Shown here one piece after another: positions 41,551-49,729 of a stretch of 64,000 bases of DNA. A program made the position numbers and the translations under genes. How positions within the stretch are numbered: position 1 is the first letter of the stretch; each line of letters opens with the position of its first letter. Under the pieces are notes generated by a model, which saw nothing but the letters and a program-made list of their open reading frames with translations, was not told the DNA's origin and ran no database searches. Source of the DNA: Bacteroidetes bacterium 47-18 (GTDB lineage: Bacteria; Bacteroidota; Bacteroidia; Chitinophagales; Chitinophagaceae); NCBI GenBank assembly GCA_001897155.1, contig MKSF01000018.1, positions 1-64,000 of the forward strand, in the 5' to 3' direction.

Positions 41551-44001
41551 ATGAAATCACTACATTATACTTTTTTATTTTTAGGCATTTCCGCCACCTC
41601 CCTTAACGCCCAGGAAATAAAAGGCCGGCTCCTGGACTCCAAAAATGAGCCACTCCTTGCCGCCACCCTGTCCCTCCATAACCAGAAGGACAGCAGCGCG
41701 GTGAAGTACGGCTATATAGAAGCAGACGGCAGCTTCCGCTTCAGTCAGATACCCGCGGGCAATTATTTCCTGAAGATAGAAGAGGAGGAAAGCGTCCAGT
41801 ACCTGGAGCATTTCAGCTATGACGGCGCTTCCGATAAGGATTTCAGCGATATCATCTTTACGCCGTCGGAATCGACCATGGAAAAAATCGTTTTCACTTA
41901 CCAGCGCCCGCTGATAGAGATGAAGCCTGACGGCCTGGTGTTTAACGTGGACAGCACCATCAATGCCGTAGGTCAGAACGGACTGGATCTCATGCGTAAA
42001 TCTCCCGGCGTAGTGGTGGATAAGGATGAAAATATCACGATGAACGGCAAGAACGGCATCAGGGTGTACATTGACGGCCGCCTCTCCCCGCTGCAGGGTA
42101 ACGAGCTGTCCGAATACCTGAAGACCATACAGTCCAGCACCATTGATGCCATCGAGATCATTTCCAGCCCTTCGGCCAAATATGATGCAGCGGGCAATGC
42201 CGGTGTGATCAACATTAAGCTTAAAAAGAACAAATTACTGGGTACCAACGGGAGCATGAACGCCGGCTATGCCATAGGCAAATTCAGCAAATACAACGGC
42301 GGGGTATCCCTCAATCACCGGAATGGCAAGTTCAATATATACGGCAATTATAATTACAATTACGGGATAAGCTGGAATGATGCCACCTTTGAAAGACGCA
42401 CCCTTGACACCTTCTTCAGCCAGAAGGCCGAGATGATAGGCCATAACAGTACGCATAACTATAAAGCGGGCGTGGATTACTTCATTGACGATAAGAATAC
42501 CGTGGGTATAATGGTCAACGGTAACGTCAGGGCAAGCGAGATGGACGGCCGTAATGCCACCGGCTTCATCCATATCCCTACCGGCGCGCTGACCCAATCC
42601 CTGGTGTCCAACAACCAGGATGCGAACAACCGGGACAATATCAATATCAACCTGAACTACCAGCATACCGGGAAAAATAACGGCAGCACCCTCACCATAG
42701 ACGGGGATTACGGCCGCTTCAATATCAATAACGACCAGTACCAGCCCAACCTGTATTACAACAATGCAGGTTCCGAGATCCACAGGAATGTGTACAACCT
42801 GCTGACCAATACCAGCATCAATATCTTCTCCTTCAAGGCCGACTATGAGCAGCCTTTTATGAAAGGTAAGCTGGGACTGGGCGCCAAAGTAGCCAATACC
42901 GGCACACAGAATGATTTTGACTACCTGGTACAGCAGAACAACAATTGGGAAACAGACCGCGACAGGAGCAATGCCTTCGCTTATAATGAAAACATCCAGG
43001 CTGTTTACGGCCAGTTCAGCAGGCAGGAGAAGGGATGGTCTTACCAGGTAGGTCTCCGGGCAGAGAACACCCTTACGGAAGGAGTTTCCAACGGGCAGCG
43101 CTGGAACGGCAGCAGCTATGAGCAGTATGAGACCACCAATCCCAGGAATTATTTCAACCTGTTCCCCAGCGTAGGCGTGACGCTGAACAAGAATCCTATG
43201 AATATGCTGAATTTCATGTACAGCAAAAGGATAGACCGGCCCAATTACCATGACCTGAACCCCTTCCAGTACAAGATGACGGACTATGCCTACAGGCAGG
43301 GGAATATCAACTTAAAGCCGCAGATCACCAACGCCGTAAGCGTTACACATACGTATAAGTACATGCTGAACACCAGGCTGGAATACGCGCACACTTCTGA
43401 CGTATTCGCGGAACTTGTAGATACGATCAACAACGGCAAGATGTTCCAGATCAAGCAGAACCTGGCCACCCAGGATATCATCAGCCTGAACATCAGCATG
43501 CCCTTCGCTTACAAATCCTTTTCTTCCTTTCTTAACCTGAATACCTACTACTCTATGTTCAAGGCGGATTACGGCAACGGCAGGAATATCAACCTGGATG
43601 TATTCGCCTATAACCTGTACGGACAGGTAGCCTATAAGATCAACGACTGGCTGTCCGCAGAGGTAAGCGGGTGGTACACTTCCCCCAGCATATGGCAGGG
43701 TACGTTCAAAAGCATCGCGATGGGCGGCATTGACGCAGGTCTGCAGGCAAGGGTGCTGAAAGGCAAGGGTAATTTCAAATTATCCGTAGGAGATATTTTC
43801 AGGACGATGAAATGGGGAGGCTCCAGTAACTTCGCCGGACAGGACGTCAAGGCATACGGCAGGTGGGAAAGCCAGCAACTGAGACTGAACTTCACCTATA
43901 ATTTCGGGAACAATAAGATCAAGACCAGGCAAAGAAAAACAGCAGCCGAAGACGAAACAAGACGTGCAGGCGATTCCCAGGGTATACAGCAAAGCAGATA
44001 G
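41551..44001 (+). CDS. TonB-dependent receptor-like outer-membrane beta-barrel protein
   Basis: This 816-residue protein has a signal peptide (residues 1-20, ending SLNAQ) and a carboxypeptidase-regulatory-like beta domain (EIKGRLLDSKNEPLLAATLSL, residues 22-100). A plug-type segment follows (VVVDKDENITMNGKNGIRVY... IEIISSPSAKYDAAGNAGVINIKL, 145-228), then a large barrel of the OMP_b-brl_3 type to about 790. It belongs to the SusC-like, outer-membrane protein family that takes up or senses ligands. There is no SusD partner, so the substrate is unknown; metal or peptide uptake is plausible. It is monocistronic with its own promoter and terminator. Confidence 0.92.
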   Translation: MKSLHYTFLFLGISATSLNAQEIKGRLLDSKNEPLLAATLSLHNQKDSSAVKYGYIEADGSFRFSQIPAGNYFLKIEEEESVQYLEHFSYDGASDKDFSDIIFTPSESTMEKIVFTYQRPLIEMKPDGLVFNVDSTINAVGQNGLDLMRKSPGVVVDKDENITMNGKNGIRVYIDGRLSPLQGNELSEYLKTIQSSTIDAIEIISSPSAKYDAAGNAGVINIKLKKNKLLGTNGSMNAGYAIGKFSKYNGGVSLNHRNGKFNIYGNYNYNYGISWNDATFERRTLDTFFSQKAEMIGHNSTHNYKAGVDYFIDDKNTVGIMVNGNVRASEMDGRNATGFIHIPTGALTQSLVSNNQDANNRDNININLNYQHTGKNNGSTLTIDGDYGRFNINNDQYQPNLYYNNAGSEIHRNVYNLLTNTSINIFSFKADYEQPFMKGKLGLGAKVANTGTQNDFDYLVQQNNNWETDRDRSNAFAYNENIQAVYGQFSRQEKGWSYQVGLRAENTLTEGVSNGQRWNGSSYEQYETTNPRNYFNLFPSVGVTLNKNPMNMLNFMYSKRIDRPNYHDLNPFQYKMTDYAYRQGNINLKPQITNAVSVTHTYKYMLNTRLEYAHTSDVFAELVDTINNGKMFQIKQNLATQDIISLNISMPFAYKSFSSFLNLNTYYSMFKADYGNGRNINLDVFAYNLYGQVAYKINDWLSAEVSGWYTSPSIWQGTFKSIAMGGIDAGLQARVLKGKGNFKLSVGDIFRTMKWGGSSNFAGQDVKAYGRWESQQLRLNFTYNFGNNKIKTRQRKTAAEDETRRAGDSQGIQQSR

Positions 44002-44024
44002 TTTTACAGCCATAGTTAAATTGT

Positions 44025-44055
44025 AAAAAGCGTAACATGTTGTTACGCTTTTTTT
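44025..44055 (+). terminator. Terminator after the outer-membrane protein gene
   Basis: AAAAAGCGTAACA-TG-TTGTTACGCTTTTTTT is a strong stem with a long T-tract. Confidence 0.92.
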
Positions 44056-44072
44056 ATGGGCTGTATATTCAG

Positions 44073-44281
44073 TGATGGTCTGCTTACAGGAAACAACTTA
44101 CTATCACAGATACGTTTCGCTGAAAAGTGTCCGCTCTGTGAGCTAAAGGACGTTTTCGTTACTGAAAGATACTATAGCATGCCAGGTCATTCCGAACGGA
44201 TGTGAGGAATCCCTGTCATACTTTGCAGCTTATCCTTACGGTTTCCATATAATGCTTTTGATACTTACATATAGATAGCCG
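44073..44281 (+). repeat. Dispersed repeat A, copy 6 (209 bp)
   Basis: It starts TGATGGTCTGCTTACAGG and ends ATATAGATAGCCG. Interior words (GATACGTTTCGCTG, GTCATTCCGAACGGATGTGAGGAATC) match copy 3 closely. It lies between convergent genes. Confidence 0.8.
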
Positions 44282-44356
44282 GTATGATCGGCTTCCCTGA
44301 ATTCACACAGCACCTGAAACAGGAGGTTTTAGCGCGTTCCTGCCGGAAAAGATAGC

Positions 44357-45538
44357 CTATATCGCCGCTGCTCCCGGGCGCATCCTGTCCTTTATGCCTG
44401 ACAGCTGACTGACGGCCTGCTGCAAGGTCTCGTCCTTCTTGGCAAAGCAAAAGCGCAGCAGCCGGCCATCATACCGGTCGCTGTAAAAAGCCGATACCGG
44501 GATAGCAGCTACGCCGTATTCCCTGATCATCGTTCCTGCAAAGTCCGTATCTCCTGCATCGCTCAGGTTACGGTAACCGGCCAGCAGGAAGTACGTGCCG
44601 TCCGCGGGCAATACTTCAAAGCCCGCCTGTTCCAGCCCTTCCGCGAGCAGCCGGTGCTTGGGCCTGAAATAACCAGGCAGCCCCAGGTACACGCCGGCAT
44701 CCGCTATATAATCCGCGATAGCATGCTGCAGGGCGTGGTTGACAGCGAATACATTGAACTGGTGCACCTTGCGGATCTCCTGCATCAGGTAAGCCGGGGC
44801 AACGCAATACCCGATCTTCCAGCCGGTAGCATGAAGGAGCTTGCCAAAGGAAGCCGTTATAATGCTTCTTTGCTTCAACTGCTCAAACCGGGACACGCTG
44901 TAAAAAGGCCGGGAGCCTATCGTAATATACCCGTACACCTCATCGGCAATAACGAACAAGCCGGGATGCCGCACTACCAGTTGCTCCAATGCCAGGAAAT
45001 CTTCCTGCCCCCACATTTTACCCGTGGGATTATTAGGATTATTGATAACGATAAGCTTTGTCCTGTCGCTGCACAATGTCGCAACCGCGTCCCAGTCCAC
45101 GGCAAAATCAGGAGCAAACGTGCCTACCGGTATGACCTTAGCGCCAAACAGCGTGACCACGGGCGCATACAGGTCATAGGCAGGCTCAAAGATGATCACT
45201 TCATCCCCCTGCTGCAGGAACGCCGCCATACTGCTGAAAATAGCTTCGGACGCGCCATTGGTGACCAGCACTTCCGTATCGGGATCATAAACGGTATGAT
45301 ATTGCGCCGCGTACATCCCGGCGATCTGCTTCCGGAGCGGCAATATGCCCGGCATAGGCGCGTACTGGTGGCAGCCCTGCCCATGATAAAAGCTGACCTT
45401 ATCCAGCAGGACGGGATCAATATCATAATCAGGGAATCCCTGGGACAGGTTAATGGCCTGGTGCTCCTGCGCGAGCTGGGACATCACTGTAAATATGGTC
45501 GTGCCTACCTGTGGCAGCTTGGATGTAACGGAGTGCAT
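44357..45538 (-). CDS. PLP-dependent methionine-type aminotransferase
   Basis: From the ATG of MHSVTSKLPQVGTTIFTVMS the enzyme has 393 residues. The reading frame continues upstream for 65 codons but overlaps the neighbouring peptidase gene and lacks family similarity. Fold type I features are present: NLSQGFPDYD, TNGASEAIF, NNPNNPTGKM, IADEVYGYI and TASFGKLLHATGWKIGY, with the Schiff-base lysine in SFGK. It resembles YbdL/kynurenine-type aminotransferases that use methionine and aromatic amino acids with keto acids. It is 38 bp downstream of the M28 peptidase gene on the same strand. Confidence 0.93.
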   Translation of the reverse strand: MHSVTSKLPQVGTTIFTVMSQLAQEHQAINLSQGFPDYDIDPVLLDKVSFYHGQGCHQYAPMPGILPLRKQIAGMYAAQYHTVYDPDTEVLVTNGASEAIFSSMAAFLQQGDEVIIFEPAYDLYAPVVTLFGAKVIPVGTFAPDFAVDWDAVATLCSDRTKLIVINNPNNPTGKMWGQEDFLALEQLVVRHPGLFVIADEVYGYITIGSRPFYSVSRFEQLKQRSIITASFGKLLHATGWKIGYCVAPAYLMQEIRKVHQFNVFAVNHALQHAIADYIADAGVYLGLPGYFRPKHRLLAEGLEQAGFEVLPADGTYFLLAGYRNLSDAGDTDFAGTMIREYGVAAIPVSAFYSDRYDGRLLRFCFAKKDETLQQAVSQLSGIKDRMRPGAAAI

Positions 45539-45575
45539 AGTAAAAAGATCAAAAGTGATGTACAGATAATGGTTA

Positions 45576-46964
45576 TCAGTTCCAATACCGGTCAATGAGA
45601 TACAGCAGGGCGGTAATACCGGCCGCCCCGAGGTTGAGCTCCCGCTCATTGACGGCTTCCAGCACATCGTGCCTGCAGTGATGAATATCGAAATACCGCT
45701 GGCTGTCGGGCAGCAGTTCCCCTGCCCTGACACCGGTATTCTTCAGGGGTGAGATATCCACGCCACAACCTTCCTGCTTAAAGTCATACAGACCGAAAGG
45801 CTCCAGCAATGGTGCCCAGCTCTGCACCTGCCTGCGGTCCTGCTCGGGAACGATCAGCCCTATGCCTCTCGGCGTAAACCCGCCGGCATCGCTTTCCAGC
45901 GCAAAGATATGATGCTCCTTCCTGCTTACCGCGCTATCGGCATAAGCCGCTCCTCCCCTGTTACCATTCTCCTCGTTCATGAACATCACGACCCTCAATG
46001 TATGAGCAGGCCTGTGCTTCAACGCTTTAAAATTACGCAGCACCTGGATGGCCTGTACACAGCCGGCGCCATCATCATGAGCGCCTTCGCCCACATCCCA
46101 GCTATCCAGGTGCCCGCCGACCAGCATATATTTGTCCTTATGCTTCGCGCCCCTCAGCTCACCGATAACATTATAGGACAGCGCCATTCCTTTCATTTTG
46201 CAATGCGCCATCATAACCGCCGTAACCGTGCCCGTGCCCGTGCTCATAGCAAGGGCCAATGCATCGGCCGTGGTATTACCGATAGCCATGGCCGGGATAC
46301 GGCAGGCGGTGTCGGGATAATGCGCGGCGCCGGTATGCGGCACTTCATCCTTAGTGGTGGAAATGGAACGTATGATGACCCCGACACCGCCTTTGGCGCA
46401 GACAATGCCCGCGCTTTGGGTGCGGATCCTGTAGACCCTGGAATAGGCCGCAAAGGTATTCAGCTCCTCAGCCGGGAACGGCACATTCAGAAAGACGATC
46501 TTCCCCTGTATCAGTGCTGCATTGGCCGCCCGCAGCTCCTCCAGGGACCGGAACATCACCAGCGGCGCCTTCACCTCTTTGCCATCCGTACCGTGCATAT
46601 TGCCCAGGGAAAGGGCTTCTACCTTATCCTGTTTCCCCTCCGTGCCGACCTTCAGGTATTCTTCTCCCCGCTCCCATACCGGCACCATCACCGGCTGGGT
46701 CCAGACCGTATCCGCACCTGCTTTTTTCAGGACGTCAACGGCCCATTCAACAGCTTTAAGCGACTGCGGCGAGCCGCTCAGGCGATGGCCTATCTCCTTG
46801 CATAGGACCCTCAGGTCATCATAAGCCCGGGAGCTGGTCATGGTATAAGTCCCCATGCGCTGCAGCCAGAGACTGTCCGCTAACGTATATTGCGCAACGG
46901 CGCTGTTATATAGCATCACCTGCAGCAGGCAGGCCAGTAAGCATTGCTGTACAATTTTTTTCAT
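45576..46964 (-). CDS. Secreted M28-family zinc aminopeptidase or carboxypeptidase Q-like
   Basis: This 462-residue protein has a Sec signal (KKIVQQCLLACLLQVMLYNSAVAQ). The N-terminal part is followed by an inserted PA-type segment (residues 130-200), then an M28 catalytic domain. Dimetal ligands appear in order: GGHLDSWD (His, Asp), HDDGAGC (Asp), MNEENGNRGG (Glu pair) and LESDAGG (Asp). The last His is in FDIHHCRHDVL. It would act on peptides in the periplasm or outside. Its operon has the aminotransferase downstream and the SRPBCC gene upstream on the same strand. Confidence 0.92.
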   Translation of the reverse strand: MKKIVQQCLLACLLQVMLYNSAVAQYTLADSLWLQRMGTYTMTSSRAYDDLRVLCKEIGHRLSGSPQSLKAVEWAVDVLKKAGADTVWTQPVMVPVWERGEEYLKVGTEGKQDKVEALSLGNMHGTDGKEVKAPLVMFRSLEELRAANAALIQGKIVFLNVPFPAEELNTFAAYSRVYRIRTQSAGIVCAKGGVGVIIRSISTTKDEVPHTGAAHYPDTACRIPAMAIGNTTADALALAMSTGTGTVTAVMMAHCKMKGMALSYNVIGELRGAKHKDKYMLVGGHLDSWDVGEGAHDDGAGCVQAIQVLRNFKALKHRPAHTLRVVMFMNEENGNRGGAAYADSAVSRKEHHIFALESDAGGFTPRGIGLIVPEQDRRQVQSWAPLLEPFGLYDFKQEGCGVDISPLKNTGVRAGELLPDSQRYFDIHHCRHDVLEAVNERELNLGAAGITALLYLIDRYWN

Positions 46965-46973
46965 GTATAAATA

Positions 46974-47447
46974 TTATTTAAGGATTTGCTGCCATTGCTC
47001 TGTTTCGGCATATACTTTTATGATATTATTCCTGCGTACCAGGAAGCGCTTCATGTACCGGGTAAGGAAAAGGGCATTGGCACAACGGCCCAACACCCCT
47101 AAAGGAGCTTCAAAGCTGAACCGATCGGTCATCAGTGTATGCCCGTCCTTTTCCCCGAAAATATGCTCATGGTAGATGGACCTGAAAGCTCCTTTCCGCA
47201 TTTCATCCCTGAAATAATAAGGGTATTGAAGCGCTGTGATCTCCGATTCCAGCCGTTGCCTGATCCCGAAATGAACAGCCTCCCAGGTAACGGTTTCGTG
47301 CAGGCCGATCAGCCCGGACGTCCTGCCGGCCACCGCCCGCTCCCGCGTGTGCGCTGCCGATACGGAATGCAGGTCTATGCTTCTTGCCAGGTCAAATACC
47401 CGTGCCAGTGGAGCTTTTATGACTGTTTCAATATATATCAGGGGCAT
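46974..47447 (-). CDS. SRPBCC-family protein
   Basis: This 157-residue START/Bet v1-like helix-grip protein begins PLIYIETVIKAPLARVFDLARSIDLH, the usual SRPBCC opening. A beta-sheet middle (GIRQRLESEITALQYPYYFRDEM) and a long C-terminal helix follow. Such proteins bind hydrophobic ligands; no specific substrate can be named. The M28 peptidase gene starts nine bases further on, so they are likely co-transcribed. Confidence 0.88.
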   Translation of the reverse strand: MPLIYIETVIKAPLARVFDLARSIDLHSVSAAHTRERAVAGRTSGLIGLHETVTWEAVHFGIRQRLESEITALQYPYYFRDEMRKGAFRSIYHEHIFGEKDGHTLMTDRFSFEAPLGVLGRCANALFLTRYMKRFLVRRNNIIKVYAETEQWQQILK

Positions 47448-47594
47448 AAGGAAACTGTGCTTTCTGGAAAACAGACAAAGTACAACAAAAATAATTTCAA
47501 ACCGCCAAACCGCTCCTGTTATTTTTTGGACGCCCGGACATCTTCACAACCCTGTTTCCAGGAAGAAGATGCTGCCTGAAAAGCCTCCTGTATT

Positions 47595-47724
47595 ATCACA
47601 TGGAGCCTGTCGTGCCACACTGAGCTCGCGTTGTGTCACATTAAGCCTGTCGAAATGTGCTATATATCAACAAACAACCCTGTCCATATTTCGGCTGAGC
47701 TCAATATGGACAGGGTTGTTTACT
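47595..47724. repeat. Dispersed repeat B (double motif plus hairpin)
   Basis: Two variant motifs, TCACATGGAGCCTGTCG and TCACATTAAGCCTGTCGAAATGTG, precede a hairpin AACAACCCTGTCC...GGACAGGGTTGTT (47672-47720). The stem matches that at 28275 and 15813. It fills most of the 354-bp gap between 47447 and 47802; nothing else is seen there. Confidence 0.8.
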
Positions 47725-47801
47725 TTGCAGACAGCCACCTGCAGACGGTACAGGCTGTTTCCTGTGGATCATATCCTGTATTACAGCCTAAGGAGGTCTT
47801 A

Positions 47802-49535
47802 TCAGAATACCGCGTAATCCCTTCTTTTCAGGTTCATCCGGAGCCCGGCATAGACATTCAGGGTATTGAACGCGGGTATCATGCCTAATGATGTATAGGA
47901 TTCGGAACGGTAGGTAGCCCCGATGTCGATATACGTATTCATCCGCAGCTCGTATCCTATGTTCAGGTTGAACAGCATCACCTGCCTGCTGTTATCAGGG
48001 TCCACTATCTTAAACCCGTAATTGGCGGTACGCTGGTCATAGTTCCTTAAAATATTGACGCCATTGGAAACAGCCGAACCGTTATCTATGGTCTGCTGTA
48101 CCAGCATAGCCCTGCCGTCTATTTTCAGGCGGCGCACAGGCTGGTAGCGCATATTGAATACTAGCTCCCGGAAAGCCGCGCCGAGCGGGTGCGCGAGCGC
48201 CTGGTTGTAATGAGAGTAATTGGTGAGTATCTGCCCGCCCATCTTCACATTAGAAGTATAGGTAAAGGGCCGTACCGCGTTGCCTTCCAGTTGCAGGTCC
48301 AGGTTGGGAACGGAAAAAGCATCGTAATATTTGATGCCCAGCTGCGCGCCCCATTTATTGGCCCAGTAACCATTGGAAGAGAAGAATTCACTGGCTGAAA
48401 ATTCATTCAGGATAAACTGGCCGTACATATTCACGCTTTTCACCGGGATAGCCTTGGCATTGATACCTATCAGGATCTTATCCGGGCTGCCCATAGCTCT
48501 TTCCACCGACCTGTAGAAGATAACAGGATTGAGGTAGCCGAATTCATACCGGTCCTGCCGCCCAAAGATGACCGATTCAAAAAGCCCGACATTCAGCCAG
48601 CGGAAAAGGTTGGTGCTTAAATGATGCGTAGTGGCAAACTTATATTCCTGCGTAGCGCCCGTATAGCCCATATAAATGCTTTGCGGCTGGTAAAGGGTAT
48701 AAATATTCTGGTACTTCAGCTTCCATACCCTGGTCTGCAGGCCTGCAAACCAGGCAGCTTCGGAAAAGTCGCTCAGCATCAGGGAGCGGTACCCATCCCC
48801 TATAAAGTGCTTACCATAGCCGATGCTGAGATTCATATGGTCTTTCAGCACTTTAAGGTCTGCCTGTCCTCTCCACAAATTATAGCTCCATACCCCATCG
48901 TTGCTCCTGCTGTACCTGCCTGCACCCGGAACAGCCTGGTATTGCTGCTCGTATTGCCTGAAAATAAAGGCCGGGTCTTCAGAATTGTAGGTATATTCGA
49001 CATACAGGTTCAGGATATCCGAAACAGTGGTCTTTAATTCGAACCCGGCAGCAAGGTGCATCCGGCTTTCTTCGCTTTTATCTTCCTGCCTGTCATACAG
49101 GTATTGTACACCCAGCTTGGGATTGATGCTGAAATAGAATTTCCCTGGCCGGTTGTATTCCAGCAACTGGGTTGGATTATTATACAGCGGCCTGACCGGG
49201 TTAGCCGTGCCCTGGTACACGGACGTTCCGCCAACTTCATGCAGCCACTCCGCCTGGGTGTACAGGAGCTTGTTGATATTATACATATCCACATTGGTAA
49301 CGGCGGCATCGTAGATATTGCTCTTCAACTGCAGCAGGTACCTTGCAACGTCTTTCTGGTACAGGGGGCGCGCGCTAAGGTGAAGGTCGTCCGAGAATGC
49401 ACCGTTAAGGCTTTCCAGCCGGTCCAGCAGCCTGTCTTCCTCCATATATCCCATCACGGGAGCAGACTGGGCGTCTACCCTCACGCTGCCTGCACATAGC
49501 AGGCCTCCCAATAAAAGTAAACTTTTCCTTATCAT
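47802..49535 (-). CDS. Outer-membrane protein, RemB/Wzi-like barrel
   Basis: This 577-residue protein has a signal peptide (IRKSLLLLGGLLCAGSVRVDAQ). A beta-barrel follows, with alternating strands and the conserved loop GYGKHFIGDGYRSLMLSD near residues 245-262. That loop is typical of the RemB/Wzi family, which handles gliding motility or exopolysaccharide at the cell surface. Other features include a Tyr-rich loop and the end in NLKRRDYAVF. Family placement is from memory and general barrel features; the specific role is not decidable. Confidence 0.7.
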   Translation of the reverse strand: MIRKSLLLLGGLLCAGSVRVDAQSAPVMGYMEEDRLLDRLESLNGAFSDDLHLSARPLYQKDVARYLLQLKSNIYDAAVTNVDMYNINKLLYTQAEWLHEVGGTSVYQGTANPVRPLYNNPTQLLEYNRPGKFYFSINPKLGVQYLYDRQEDKSEESRMHLAAGFELKTTVSDILNLYVEYTYNSEDPAFIFRQYEQQYQAVPGAGRYSRSNDGVWSYNLWRGQADLKVLKDHMNLSIGYGKHFIGDGYRSLMLSDFSEAAWFAGLQTRVWKLKYQNIYTLYQPQSIYMGYTGATQEYKFATTHHLSTNLFRWLNVGLFESVIFGRQDRYEFGYLNPVIFYRSVERAMGSPDKILIGINAKAIPVKSVNMYGQFILNEFSASEFFSSNGYWANKWGAQLGIKYYDAFSVPNLDLQLEGNAVRPFTYTSNVKMGGQILTNYSHYNQALAHPLGAAFRELVFNMRYQPVRRLKIDGRAMLVQQTIDNGSAVSNGVNILRNYDQRTANYGFKIVDPDNSRQVMLFNLNIGYELRMNTYIDIGATYRSESYTSLGMIPAFNTLNVYAGLRMNLKRRDYAVF

Positions 49536-49676
49536 ACAACGCGTTCCATATTGAAAATATGGTGCAAGTTACCTATTTATCATGAAATTTTACCATTTGA
49601 AGGAAAGAGGCCCGGTTACCTTACCACACTCTTATAAAGCGTGGAATTAAATAGGAAAAATACACCTATAATAGTT

Positions 49677-49684
49677 TAACTTTG
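49677..49684 (+). promoter_or_regulatory. -7 box (TAACTTTG) for pheT
   Basis: TAACTTTG is a perfect TAnnTTTG box 45 bp before the pheT ATG. No clear -33 element is visible. Confidence 0.55.
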
Positions 49685-49729
49685 CACTCTTAAATACACT
49701 GACCATAACATTGTACACCTGATTAAATT

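Noticed and set aside
44654-45598. Plus-strand frame of 314 codons opposite the aminotransferase
   Set aside because: Antisense to a clear PLP enzyme; no domain or start signal supports it.
45539-45733. N-terminal extension of the aminotransferase frame
   Set aside because: It overlaps the 3' end of the peptidase gene, lacks family similarity, and the ATG at 45538 gives the family's usual length.
45909-46805. Plus-strand frame of 298 codons opposite the M28 peptidase
   Set aside because: Antisense shadow of the peptidase with its complete metal-ligand set.
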